From positions 1 to 15,917 of the forward strand of contig JASLFF010000184.1 of the NCBI GenBank assembly GCA_030150795.1: DNA of 15,917 bases, given 5' to 3'. Origin of the DNA: Terriglobales bacterium (GTDB taxonomy: Bacteria > Acidobacteriota > Terriglobia > Terriglobales > Gp1-AA117). This document shows, in pieces, positions 1 to 7,041 of the stretch. The position numbers and the translations under genes are program-made. The notes beneath the pieces are model-generated. The model was not told where the DNA came from, ran no database searches, and saw only the letters and a program-made list of their open reading frames with translations. Within the stretch, counting starts at the first letter, position 1, and each line of letters opens with the position of its first letter.

Positions 1-28
1 AAATTCCATGAATGGAGATTTTGTTTGA

Positions 29-3000
29 CTACGCGCTCCGTTCTACCAACTCCGGTTCTTCCACTGTTGTTTGCGGTTTAAGTTTCATCGGCAGCAATCC
101 GCGCACCAGGATATAAAGCACAGGGATAATGAATAGATTGAGGAACGTGGAGATAATCATTCCTCCAAATACCGTGGTCCCAACGGAGTGCCGGCCCGCC
201 GCGCCGGCGCCGCTGGCAAAAACCAGCGGCAGCACGCCCAGAATGAAAGCGATTGAGGTCATCAGGATGGGCCGCAGCCGCAGCCGCGCCGCTTCAATGG
301 CGGAATCCACCAGGCCCAGTCCGCGATGCTGCAACTGCTCCGCAAACTCTACAATTAAGATCGCGTTCTTGCTGGCCAATCCAATCAACATCACCAGGCC
401 GATCTGGCAGTAAACGTCATTTTGCAGTCCGCGCATTGACTGCGCCAGCAGCGCGCCCAGCACCGCCATGGGCACGGCCAGAAGAATAATGAACGGCAGC
501 ACAAAGCTTTCATACTGCGCGGAAAGCGTAAGGTAAACCACCAGCAATCCCAGGCCGAAGAGCATTACTGTCTGCGCGCCGGACTGGATTTCTTCCAGCG
601 AAATTCCGGTCCACTCAAACGAGTAGCCTTGATGCAGGACTTCTTTGGAAATATCTTCCATCGCCTGAATCGCCTGCCCGGAGCTATAGCCGGGTGCCGC
701 GCTTCCATCGATTTCAACGCTGCGGAACAGGTTGTAATGGTTGATCACGCTGGCGTTGGTCCCTTCTTTTACCTTCACCAGGTTATCCAGTGAGATCATG
801 CGATTGTCGTCAGACCGCACGTAGAACTGCCGCAGATCGCGCGGCTGTGAGCGGTATTGCTCATCAGCCTGTACCATCACGCGATACGAACGATTATTGA
901 AATCAAAGTCGTTCACGTATTGCGATCCCATATAAATCTGCAGCGCGGAAGTGATCTGTGAAAACGGAACATTCAGGCTCTTGGCTTTTTCGCGATCAAT
1001 TTCCACCACAAACTGAGGATCTCGCGCGGTGAAAGTGGTGAACAAAGGATGCGCCAGCTCCGGACGGGTGTTTGCCTTGGCGATGATCTGGTGCACCACG
1101 GTCTCCAAATCGTCAAGGCTGCCGCCGCCGGTCTGCTGCAGTTCATAAGCAAAGCCGCCGAATTGCCCCAGACCTTGAATGGCCGGCGGATCAAAGGCGA
1201 TCACGATTGCTTCATTGATGCTCATCAGCTGGCCGCGAATAGTATTCAAAACGGCAAAAGCAGTGTGGTCTTTTCCTCCGCGCTCGCTGATGTCTTTCAA
1301 GCTGGCAAAAATAATTCCCTGGTTGGCGGCGCTGCCGGAAAAGCTGAATCCCGGAACGGAGAACACGCCTTCCACGTCATGGTTCGCGCTTACCATGGCG
1401 GCTGCGCGGTCCATCACCTTTGTGGTGTACTGCAATGACGCTCCTGGCGGCGCCTGCACAACTACAAAAAAGTATCCCTGATCTTCCTGCGGCACAAAGC
1501 TCGTGGGCACCTTCTGATACACAAAGTACGTAGCTGCCAGTCCCAGGAAAAAGACCACCACCACAGCGGTACGCCAGTTCGTAAGCCGATGAAGTAATGA
1601 CTGGTACCCGGTGGTCCCTTTGTGGATGGCTGAGTTGATGCCGGAGAAAAACCTGTTTTGACTGCCTTCACGGGGGCGCAGCAACAATGCCGCCAGCGCC
1701 GGTGAAAGCGTGAGCGCGTTGAAAGCCGAAATCGCAATGGAGAATGCGATGGTGAGCGCAAATTGCTGGTAGAGCCTGCCGGTGCTGCCGGGGAACAATG
1801 ATACGGGTACGAACACGGCGATCAACACCAGCGACGTTGCTACTACAGCGCCCGTAACTTCGCGCATGCCGATCTGCGTGGCTTCACGCGGATCGCGCAC
1901 TCCTTCTTCTATATGGCGCTCCACGTTTTCAATGACCACAATGGCGTCGTCCACCACAAGGCCCGTGGCCAGCGTGATGCCGAACAGTGTGAGCGTATTA
2001 ATGGAGAAGCCAAAAAACTTGGCAAAGATAAACGTTCCCACCAGAGAAACGGGAATCGTGATGGCTGGAATCACAGTGCTGCGCCAACCCTGCAGGAAAA
2101 GAAAAATGACGATGATTACGATCAGGATAGCTTCTGCCAGCGTCTTCAGCACTTCACGGATGGATTCGCCGACGGCGCGCGTGGTATCAAACGCCACCTG
2201 ATATTTCAGCCCCTTGGGGAAGCGCTTGGCCAGTTGCTCGATTTCGGTCTGCACGTCGCGGCGCACCTGCAAGGCATTGGCGTTGGAGAGCTGCAATACG
2301 CCCAGGCCCATTGCGTCCACGCCGTTATAACGGAGCTGGCCGCCATAACTTTCCGCGCCCAGTTCGGCGCGGCCTACGTCACGCAGCTCAATCAGCGAGC
2401 CATTGGTGGTGCGCTTGATTACTATGTGCTCAAACTCTTTAGGATCGCTCAACCGCCCTACCGCGCGCACGCTGATCTGATAAGACTGGTTTGCCGGCGC
2501 GGGAGGCTGTCCCACTTGGCCGGCAGCTACCTGGACGTTCTGCTCGCGCAACGCCGCCGTCACGTCTCCTGCGGTAAGGCCGCGCGCCGCCAGCCGTACC
2601 GGATCAAGCCACAAGCGCATGGAATACTTGCGCTCGCCAAAGATGATGACGTTGCCCACGCCTTTCACGCGCTTGATGGCATCGCGCACGTAAAGATCAA
2701 GGTAGTTGCTGATAAAGAGGTTGTCGTATTCCTTGTTGTCCGCGTAAAAGCCGTAAGCCACCACAAAAGAGCCGGTATTTTTTGTGATGCTGACGCCGGT
2801 CGTCTGGACTTCAATCGGCAGTCGCCCCAGCGCGCTCGATGCGCGGTTCTGCACGTCAACGGCGGCCACGTCAAGATCTCGGTCAAGATCAAAAGTGGCA
2901 TTGATTGAAGCCGTGCCGTCATTGCCGCTGGTTGAACTCATATAGCGCATGCCTTCCGCGCCGTTGATCGCCTGCTCCAGCAGCGTGGTCACGCTGGTTT

Positions 3001-3172
3001 CCACGGCCTGCGAGTTTGCGCCCGTATAAAACGCGCTCACGCTCACAGCCGGGGGCGTCAGGTTGGGATATTGCGCTATCGGCAGCGTGGGAATGCACAC
3101 GGCCCCGCCCAGCACAATCAGCAGCGAGCATACCGTGGCAAATACGGGCCTTCGAATGAAAAAATTGACCAT
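29..3172 (-). CDS. RND multidrug efflux permease, HAE1 (AcrB/MexB) type
   Basis: Inner-membrane proton-driven drug/solute exporter, the pump subunit of a tripartite efflux complex. The 1047-residue length is normal for AcrB-like proteins. The N-terminus (MVNFFIRRPVFA) is the classic cytoplasmic stub plus first membrane helix. Two large periplasmic loops each precede a block of membrane helices. The TM4 motif GLVVDDAIVVIEN carries the paired proton-relay aspartates (about D408 and D409), and the TM10 motif ASKNAIL carries the partner lysine (about K935). Both halves of the duplicated fold are intact, so the pump should be functional. The ATG start is supported by a CAGGA ribosome site about 5 bases upstream. 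It lies 153 bases downstream of the adaptor gene on the same strand, so the two are probably one operon. Substrate cannot be told from sequence. No TolC-like channel follows within the 28 bases left in the window. Confidence 0.95.
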   Translation of the reverse strand: MVNFFIRRPVFATVCSLLIVLGGAVCIPTLPIAQYPNLTPPAVSVSAFYTGANSQAVETSVTTLLEQAINGAEGMRYMSSTSGNDGTASINATFDLDRDLDVAAVDVQNRASSALGRLPIEVQTTGVSITKNTGSFVVAYGFYADNKEYDNLFISNYLDLYVRDAIKRVKGVGNVIIFGERKYSMRLWLDPVRLAARGLTAGDVTAALREQNVQVAAGQVGQPPAPANQSYQISVRAVGRLSDPKEFEHIVIKRTTNGSLIELRDVGRAELGAESYGGQLRYNGVDAMGLGVLQLSNANALQVRRDVQTEIEQLAKRFPKGLKYQVAFDTTRAVGESIREVLKTLAEAILIVIIVIFLFLQGWRSTVIPAITIPVSLVGTFIFAKFFGFSINTLTLFGITLATGLVVDDAIVVIENVERHIEEGVRDPREATQIGMREVTGAVVATSLVLIAVFVPVSLFPGSTGRLYQQFALTIAFSIAISAFNALTLSPALAALLLRPREGSQNRFFSGINSAIHKGTTGYQSLLHRLTNWRTAVVVVFFLGLAATYFVYQKVPTSFVPQEDQGYFFVVVQAPPGASLQYTTKVMDRAAAMVSANHDVEGVFSVPGFSFSGSAANQGIIFASLKDISERGGKDHTAFAVLNTIRGQLMSINEAIVIAFDPPAIQGLGQFGGFAYELQQTGGGSLDDLETVVHQIIAKANTRPELAHPLFTTFTARDPQFVVEIDREKAKSLNVPFSQITSALQIYMGSQYVNDFDFNNRSYRVMVQADEQYRSQPRDLRQFYVRSDDNRMISLDNLVKVKEGTNASVINHYNLFRSVEIDGSAAPGYSSGQAIQAMEDISKEVLHQGYSFEWTGISLEEIQSGAQTVMLFGLGLLVVYLTLSAQYESFVLPFIILLAVPMAVLGALLAQSMRGLQNDVYCQIGLVMLIGLASKNAILIVEFAEQLQHRGLGLVDSAIEAARLRLRPILMTSIAFILGVLPLVFASGAGAAGRHSVGTTVFGGMIISTFLNLFIIPVLYILVRGLLPMKLKPQTTVEEPELVERSA

Positions 3173-3287
3173 GGATCCTGTCGCTTCGCTCCAAACCGCC
3201 GGAGCTTGTTCAGCAAAATAGTTTGTTTTGCGCCTGGTGCAGGCGGCTCGGCATATACGGCCTCGCCGCTTTAATCCAACATTCCTG

Positions 3288-3317
3288 ATCAGCGTTTATC
3301 TGCGCTAATCTGCAGCG
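3288..3317. repeat. Three tandem degenerate decamers in the adaptor-permease gap
   Basis: Three consecutive 10-base units, ATCAGCGTTT, ATCTGCGCTA and ATCTGCAGCG, share the core ATC(A/T)GC(G/A) in exact 10-base register. They fill the end of the 153-base gap between the adaptor stop and the permease start, an unusually long gap for an RND pair. Function is unknown. Similar short ATCTGCG-type runs may be dispersed in the host genome, but this is recollection and not something the window shows. Confidence 0.55.
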
Positions 3318-3325
3318 AAAAAGCT

Positions 3326-4417
3326 TTACGACTGGGGCACTACGGGCATGCCATCTGCCAGCATCTGCACGCTGGTGACAATGATTTTGTCGCCGGCGTT
3401 GATGCCGTCGAGCACCACATAATCGTTCCCGATCAGATCGCCCACCTGGATCACCCTTTGCCGCGCTACGGCCTGCTGTCCGTTGCCTTCAGCCACAAAA
3501 GCAAAAAGCTTTCCGCTCAGGCGCGTGACAGCCGTAATCGGAATCACCGTGGCCTTGCGCTCTGACCACACCACGCGCGCGTGCACCTGCTGGGCGTTGC
3601 GGAACTTCATGTCCGCGTTGGGGACCTGGGTTTTCACCAGCAGCGTTTGTGAATCGGTATCAACGTGCGGTGAGATAAAGGTAATCTTTGTGCGTGTAAG
3701 CGGCTTGCCCTGATCGTCCACCAGGTCCACCGGCATACCCATTTTTAGTGCAGCGGACTTTTCCGCCGGAACATTCAAATAGGCTTCCAGCGCGCCGCCT
3801 TTGTCCACGGTGGTTAGCAGGGTCTGGTTGGTTACGTGGTCGCCCACATGGACAGGGATATCGCCGATCACACCGCTGGCCGGTGCGCGCACTGTGTAGT
3901 AATGCAGTTGCACCTGCTGCTCGCGGATTCCCGCCGACATGGCTTCGGCGTCCGCTTTGGCGGCGTCATAGGTGTTTTGGGCCGTGTCCAGATCAGCCTT
4001 GGCCAGCACTCCGGCGGCGTAAAGCTTTTTCTTGCGGTCCAGGTCAATGGCTGCCTGCTGCATCACTGCCTGCTTGGATTTCAGCCCCGCTTCCTGGTTA
4101 TTGACCGTAGCTTCCTGTTTGCGCGGGTCGATTTCCAGGATCGGCACGCCTGCCTCAACCCGCTGGCCGGAATTCACAAAGATCTTGGTGATATCGCCTT
4201 CCACCAGCGGCTGCAGCGTTGCGGCATTGCGTGACCGCAACGTGGCCAGATAATCGGTAGAGAGCGGCACGGTTTCCGCCTGCGCTGTCATCGTTTTTAC
4301 CGGAAAAGCCTGCGGCCCGGCCGGAGTTCCGGCCTTGGCTCCGCCGCCGCAACCCGTTAGAAGGAGTGCCAATGCGAGTAGAACGATTGTTGGTATGGCT
4401 AACTTCTTTGTCATCAT
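3326..4417 (-). CDS. RND efflux periplasmic adaptor lipoprotein (membrane fusion protein)
   Basis: Bridges the inner-membrane RND pump to an outer-membrane channel. The N-terminus has a hydrophobic stretch ending in the lipobox LLTGC, with the lipidated Cys at about residue 23, so it is membrane-anchored in the periplasm. Then come the first half of a lipoyl-like domain (VEGDITKIFVNSGQRVEAG, about 72-90), a helical hairpin rich in Lys, Gln and Ala (about 100-168), the second lipoyl half with the RAPASGVIGDI signature (about 177-187), and beta-barrel and membrane-proximal domains to the end. About 363 residues is typical. The frame opens TTG-ATG-ATG (4420, 4417, 4414). I chose ATG at 4417, since no strong Shine-Dalgarno separates them. 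It is first in the operon with the permease and sits behind a long leader with a strong upstream promoter. Confidence 0.93.
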   Translation of the reverse strand: MMTKKLAIPTIVLLALALLLTGCGGGAKAGTPAGPQAFPVKTMTAQAETVPLSTDYLATLRSRNAATLQPLVEGDITKIFVNSGQRVEAGVPILEIDPRKQEATVNNQEAGLKSKQAVMQQAAIDLDRKKKLYAAGVLAKADLDTAQNTYDAAKADAEAMSAGIREQQVQLHYYTVRAPASGVIGDIPVHVGDHVTNQTLLTTVDKGGALEAYLNVPAEKSAALKMGMPVDLVDDQGKPLTRTKITFISPHVDTDSQTLLVKTQVPNADMKFRNAQQVHARVVWSERKATVIPITAVTRLSGKLFAFVAEGNGQQAVARQRVIQVGDLIGNDYVVLDGINAGDKIIVTSVQMLADGMPVVPQS

Positions 4418-4483
4418 CAATGTTTTAATGCTACCTGACTTTGGAGTACCCGATTTATTTGGATTAAGGTCGCGCTACCGTGG

Positions 4484-4531
4484 ATTCAATTTAGACGGAT
4501 GAAATAGCGTAACGTCTTGTAGTCTATGAAT
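4484..4531. promoter_or_regulatory. Imperfect inverted repeat upstream of the adaptor gene
   Basis: GTCTATGAAT (4522-4531) is matched by ATTCA-att-TAGAC (4484-4496), its complement with three extra bases. The arms are separated by about 25 bases and end roughly 65 bases before the adaptor start. It could be a regulator site or an RNA stem in the leader. The three-base insertion weakens both ideas. Confidence 0.25.
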
Positions 4532-4599
4532 TTGTGAAACCCTGGCCCCGGCTGTGGGATCTTCAATTTTCTAAGTTTCGACAATTGAGGCCCGTTCAT
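4486..4599 (-). CDS. Possible 37-residue leader peptide ORF
   Basis: An ATG at 4599 opens a 37-codon frame ending in TGA at 4486. It is preceded by a GAGGG ribosome-site match about 6 bases upstream. The peptide is strongly basic (six Lys and three Arg, with segments such as SKLRKLKIPQPG and KTLRYFIRLN), has no signal peptide and matches nothing I recognise. It lies wholly within the presumed transcribed leader of the efflux operon, so it could be a regulatory leader peptide. It could equally be a chance frame: short ORFs with a plausible ribosome site are common. Confidence 0.25.
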   Translation of the reverse strand: MNGPQLSKLRKLKIPQPGPGFHKFIDYKTLRYFIRLN

Positions 4600-4654
4600 C
4601 TGAGACCCTCAGCCAGCACCTTCAGCCCGACACCCTTGCCCTCCCCTATGTTCA

Positions 4655-4687
4655 CCCATTTCCACCCAAGGTCACCCACTCCACCCC
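4655..4687 (-). repeat. 10-bp periodic G-rich array with G-quadruplex potential
   Basis: On the plus strand CCC runs start at 4655, 4665, 4675 and 4684 within units of the form YCACCCA. On the minus strand this gives four GGG tracts with 6-7 base loops, meeting the usual G3-N1-7 quadruplex pattern. Further G-runs continue downstream at 4643-4646, 4639-4641 and 4633-4635. The G-rich strand is the sense strand of the presumed efflux leader. Confidence 0.55.
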
Positions 4688-4698
4688 AAGAATCGGCA

Positions 4699-4725
4699 GA
4701 GGGCTGTGGTTCGTTTCCGGCCCTC
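4699..4725. promoter_or_regulatory. Hairpin in the efflux leader
   Basis: GAGGGC (4699-4704) and GCCCTC (4720-4725) form a perfect 6-bp stem with a 15-base loop. On the minus strand it is followed by TGCCGATTCTT, with no long T tract, so it is not a standard intrinsic terminator. It lies between the promoter and the G-rich array. Confidence 0.35.
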
Positions 4726-4759
4726 ACCAGAAAATTCCGAGGTAAAACCGAAACAAGTT

Positions 4760-4788
4760 ACTTTACCATTTGTTCGCCTTTTTGTCAA
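4760..4788 (-). promoter_or_regulatory. Near-consensus sigma70 promoter for the efflux operon
   Basis: On the minus strand a perfect -35 box TTGACA (4788-4783) is followed after exactly 17 bases by TAAAGT (4765-4760), a 4/6 match to the -10 consensus. This is the best promoter match I found in the window. It points toward the adaptor gene with predicted initiation near 4753. An alternative is that it drives a small RNA in the leader region. Confidence 0.6.
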
Positions 4789-4810
4789 GCAAATTCCCAG
4801 ATACCCACCA

Positions 4811-4823
4811 GGATTTGAACCAA
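4811..4823 (+). repeat. Left copy of a 13/14-base inverted repeat
   Basis: GGATTTGAACCAA here matches the reverse complement of TTGGTTCAAAATCC at 5575-5588 with a single one-base insertion. The two copies bracket the small membrane-protein gene. Read on the minus strand it also resembles a tRNA T-loop (GGTTCAAATCC), but the surrounding T-stem does not pair. Confidence 0.4.
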
Positions 4824-4847
4824 TGAAACCGAAGAAAATCTGAGAAG

Positions 4848-5426
4848 TCACTTCTTGTTTGAGCTAGAGTCGGCGCGAAATGGCAAGTCAATTTCAATGC
4901 TATTGCCGTAGTCAACGAATGCCAGCGACCGCACGTTTTTTAATCGGCTGTCTATAAATTCAGCCAATTTTTTGTCATCGTTAAGTTGCGCTTCGGTGAC
5001 GTTGAAGTCTGCTAAACGATAGGAGAACGTAAATGCGACGTTGACGGTTTGCTTTGCGGGGAGGGTTATTCCCGGAGGCCAGGTGGCATCCTTCAACACG
5101 GTCAGATCCTTGCCATCCTGCGATTTGGCCACCAATTGACCGATCGCCGGCTGAGAGAGCGTGTAATCGTGCTTATCCGAATTATGGATCCTAAAGTTAT
5201 AGGAACAATCCATGCTTGCGTCTGAGGCAGGTCCAAATCTCTGGACCGTAAGCCCTGCGTACTCAGCAGTGATTGATTTTCTGTCCCATGCCTTTGGGCT
5301 ACTCAAGTACACTACGGCAGCGATGTCAATCGCAACCAGTGCTGCCGCTATTCCCGCAGCGATGACGAATAGCCGCTTCCAGTTGAAGCCCTTGGGCGCT
5401 TCGGGCTTAACAGCAGGCAAACTCAT
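4848..5426 (-). CDS. Small membrane-anchored protein of unknown function
   Basis: About 192 residues from ATG at 5426. The frame can be extended three codons to a TTG at 5435, but ATG is more likely. A short cytoplasmic stretch (SLPAVKPEAPKGFNWKR) is followed by one strong hydrophobic segment (about residues 19-41), then about 150 residues outside the membrane. These are rich in alternating hydrophobic strands, with NFRIHNSDKHDYTL in the middle and LPAKQTVNVAFTFSY later, suggesting a beta-sandwich. The pattern is faintly like LEA14-type or other Ig-like folds, which is a guess. There is a lone Cys near residue 74 and a charged Ser/Lys-rich tail. I do not recognise a family. It appears monocistronic, with no strong ribosome site, and is bracketed by an imperfect inverted repeat. 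Confidence 0.75.
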   Translation of the reverse strand: MSLPAVKPEAPKGFNWKRLFVIAAGIAAALVAIDIAAVVYLSSPKAWDRKSITAEYAGLTVQRFGPASDASMDCSYNFRIHNSDKHDYTLSQPAIGQLVAKSQDGKDLTVLKDATWPPGITLPAKQTVNVAFTFSYRLADFNVTEAQLNDDKKLAEFIDSRLKNVRSLAFVDYGNSIEIDLPFRADSSSNKK

Positions 5427-5461
5427 GGCCCGCAAAATTTATCACAGATGACAGTGGGAGA

Positions 5462-5479
5462 TTTGAATTTGTTTTCAAA
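5462..5479. promoter_or_regulatory. Short palindrome upstream of the small membrane protein
   Basis: TTTGAA (5462-5467) and TTCAAA (5474-5479) are perfect inverted arms around a 6-base spacer. They lie 36-53 bases upstream of the ATG at 5426. The position suits an operator, but an AT-rich palindrome of this size can arise by chance. Confidence 0.25.
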
Positions 5480-5574
5480 CTACCGATTTCAAGCGCACTA
5501 TGGAGAAACTCTGGCGGAACCCAGTTTTTGCAGTCTGATCATTCCCTGCCTTTTCGGCAGCTGCCAGACATTTG

Positions 5575-5588
5575 TTGGTTCAAAATCC
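5575..5588 (-). repeat. Right copy of the 13/14-base inverted repeat
   Basis: TTGGTTCAAAATCC is the inverted partner of 4811-4823, differing by one extra A. It lies just downstream of the stop codon of the 5595-6767 gene. No target-site duplication or transposase accompanies the pair. Confidence 0.4.
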
Positions 5589-5594
5589 CACGTC

Positions 5595-6767
5595 CTACTC
5601 AAGGTCCACTAAACGGCAAATGAATCCCCAGCCGCCACCGAGTTCGCTGACCACCAGCATCAACTCATTACTGCCTTTCTTTAAAGGAAGATAGACCGCA
5701 TCGTTTTCAGGGTTAACGATGCCAAGGAAACCGGGGTCGCGGAAACCCTGCGCGCTGCGGCCTCGATAAAGAATCTTTCCATTCAGAAACACGCTGACGT
5801 CATCGCTATAGCCGATGAAAAGTTTTTTCACCTGGTCGCGGTCGGAATCTATGTTCGTCCGTGCGTATACCACCTTCATCCCCGGCTGCGGTTCCAGGCG
5901 CTTGGAAAAGTCGCCCTGAAATGTGACTCTCGGATGCGGCGCTTCGCGATAGCGATAGATGACGACGAAGCCGGGAGGCTCCGCTTCAACATCCTGCCAC
6001 TGCATGGCAGCGCTCTCTGAAGGCGAGAGCGGACGCTCCAGATTGCGTGCAAGAGCATCGTAAGAAGGCGAGAGGCTCCACTTGGTCAGCGTGCCCGGTG
6101 GCATAGCCGGAAGGTGGCGTTCCCAAGGCGCATCGGGCGTTGTGCGAACTTCAAAGTTGGAGAAATAAGTCGCGCCCGTCAGGACATACAGCGCAACCTG
6201 GCCTTTCTGTACGCCGCTTTTCAGGTCGTCCATCACCAGCGCGGGCTTGTGCATGTCTTTAACAAAGAGCCTTGCCTGCGCGCCCGTCACCTCAAGGCGC
6301 AGGTGGAACCAGACATCTCTTGGGATATCCACCGCGCCGGTGAAGCCAGGGCCGTTATAGATTTGCCAGTTGCGGCCGGTGTTCAGGACCGGCGTGTACT
6401 GCATTGCGTCAGGAAGCCCGGACTTGTGCTGGCGTAGATAGATCTCTTCATAGTTTTTTCCGTCCGCGTCGATCCTCACATCAAATCCAAAGAAGCCACG
6501 GCTCGCCGGTGTTGCAACATCCACGTCCAGAACGCCATCGCGCATTTCAAAGTCTTTCAGAATCGCCGCTCCACCATCTAAAAAAAGACACTTGCGGCCT
6601 TGATATTCAGCCGTTTTGGCTTGCCCTTCCAATTCCCATCGGGGCGAATCTGGTGGAATCGATAATGTCTGCGCCGATTGCGCAGCAGCCCCCTGCGCTG
6701 CCATGGAAGAAGCTGTGTGCGCAATCACAACAAACGCTATCGAGATCCTTAGGTACCGTCTTGACAC
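5595..6767 (-). CDS. Secreted two-domain beta-sandwich protein, LamG/DUF1080-like
   Basis: Exported protein of 390 residues. The N-terminus is a signal peptide with likely cleavage after the AAQGAA region (about 24-28). Residues about 45-210 look like a concanavalin-type jelly roll of the kind seen in LamG or 3-keto-disaccharide hydrolase (DUF1080) proteins: GFFGFDVRIDADGKNYEEIY, WFHLRLEVTGAQARLFV, then GQVALYVLTGATYFSNFEV. Residues about 285-390 form a second beta-domain (KKLFIGYSDDVSVFLNGKI, ending KKGSNELMLVVSELGGGWGF) resembling the jelly-roll modules attached to glycoside hydrolases. No catalytic motif is evident, so carbohydrate binding is a guess. The start is GTG at 6767, well supported by AGGAG (6775-6779) seven bases upstream. 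It is divergent from the amidohydrolase across 274 bases and may share control with it. Confidence 0.85.
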   Translation of the reverse strand: MSRRYLRISIAFVVIAHTASSMAAQGAAAQSAQTLSIPPDSPRWELEGQAKTAEYQGRKCLFLDGGAAILKDFEMRDGVLDVDVATPASRGFFGFDVRIDADGKNYEEIYLRQHKSGLPDAMQYTPVLNTGRNWQIYNGPGFTGAVDIPRDVWFHLRLEVTGAQARLFVKDMHKPALVMDDLKSGVQKGQVALYVLTGATYFSNFEVRTTPDAPWERHLPAMPPGTLTKWSLSPSYDALARNLERPLSPSESAAMQWQDVEAEPPGFVVIYRYREAPHPRVTFQGDFSKRLEPQPGMKVVYARTNIDSDRDQVKKLFIGYSDDVSVFLNGKILYRGRSAQGFRDPGFLGIVNPENDAVYLPLKKGSNELMLVVSELGGGWGFICRLVDLE

Positions 6768-7041
6768 GTCTTATCTCCTGAGTGGCCGTGAATCAACGAA
6801 GAGCGAGGTTTTGGCGTTGCTTAAACGCCCGACCGCCCCGCTCCAACACGCGAGACCGATATTGTTCAGGGTCTTAGACGAAACTGAGCCAGGAATGGCA
6901 CATGCTGTTGGCCCCAGACAATAGTTCTTTAGTGAATGAGCGCATGGCTTCCGGATTTGCCGATCATCCGCATCGCTTGGTCTTGCCGGCCATTTGCGGT
7001 GTTAACATCGGTCGCTGAAATCCTCGTGGGGAGATCAACAA
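6768..7041. promoter_or_regulatory. Divergent intergenic region with a hairpin
   Basis: These 274 bases separate two divergent secreted-protein genes. Ribosome sites are clear at both ends (AGGAG for the minus gene, GGGGAG for the plus gene). A perfect 6-bp stem, GGCGTT (6813-6818) with AACGCC (6824-6829) around a 5-base loop, lies 46-62 bases upstream of the minus-strand start and could be an operator. No clear -35/-10 pair or tRNA was found. Confidence 0.4.

Larger units (their letters stand above)
4421..4847 (-). other. Gene-poor region: probable long 5' leader of the efflux operon
   Basis: This 427-base stretch has no convincing protein gene. Read on the minus strand it holds, in order: a T-arm-like stretch, a near-consensus promoter, a 6-bp-stem hairpin, a G-rich 10-base periodic array, a possible 37-codon ORF with a ribosome site, and an imperfect inverted repeat. 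The adaptor gene then starts. If the promoter is used, the transcript begins near 4753 and carries a leader of about 330 bases. Leader status is inferred. The individual elements are seen directly. Confidence 0.5.

Noticed and set aside
1..28. Terminator hairpin after the permease gene
   Set aside because: TCCA/TGGA gives only a 4-bp stem with a mismatch outside it. Too weak, and cut by the window edge.
1913..2908. 331-codon plus-strand ORF
   Set aside because: It is entirely antisense to the permease, which has intact family motifs. The product is composition-driven with no domain.
4633..4687. CRISPR array
   Set aside because: Units are 10 bases, degenerate and without spacers.
4534..4818. 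94-codon plus-strand ORF across the leader region
   Set aside because: The Pro/Ser/Thr-rich product reflects the C-rich repeat. No ribosome site, and it runs against the strong minus-strand promoter.
4795..4830. tRNA 3' end on the minus strand (GGTTCAAATCC)
   Set aside because: The T-stem pairs only at two G-C positions, and no anticodon arm, acceptor stem or CCA can be assembled.
5546..5560. Intrinsic terminator after the 5595-6767 gene
   Set aside because: CTGCC/GGCAG forms a 5-bp stem but no T tract follows on the minus strand.
6761..6766. TTGACA as a plus-strand -35 box
   Set aside because: It lies over the start of a minus-strand gene and no -10 box occurs at suitable spacing (GGCCGT at 17 bases).
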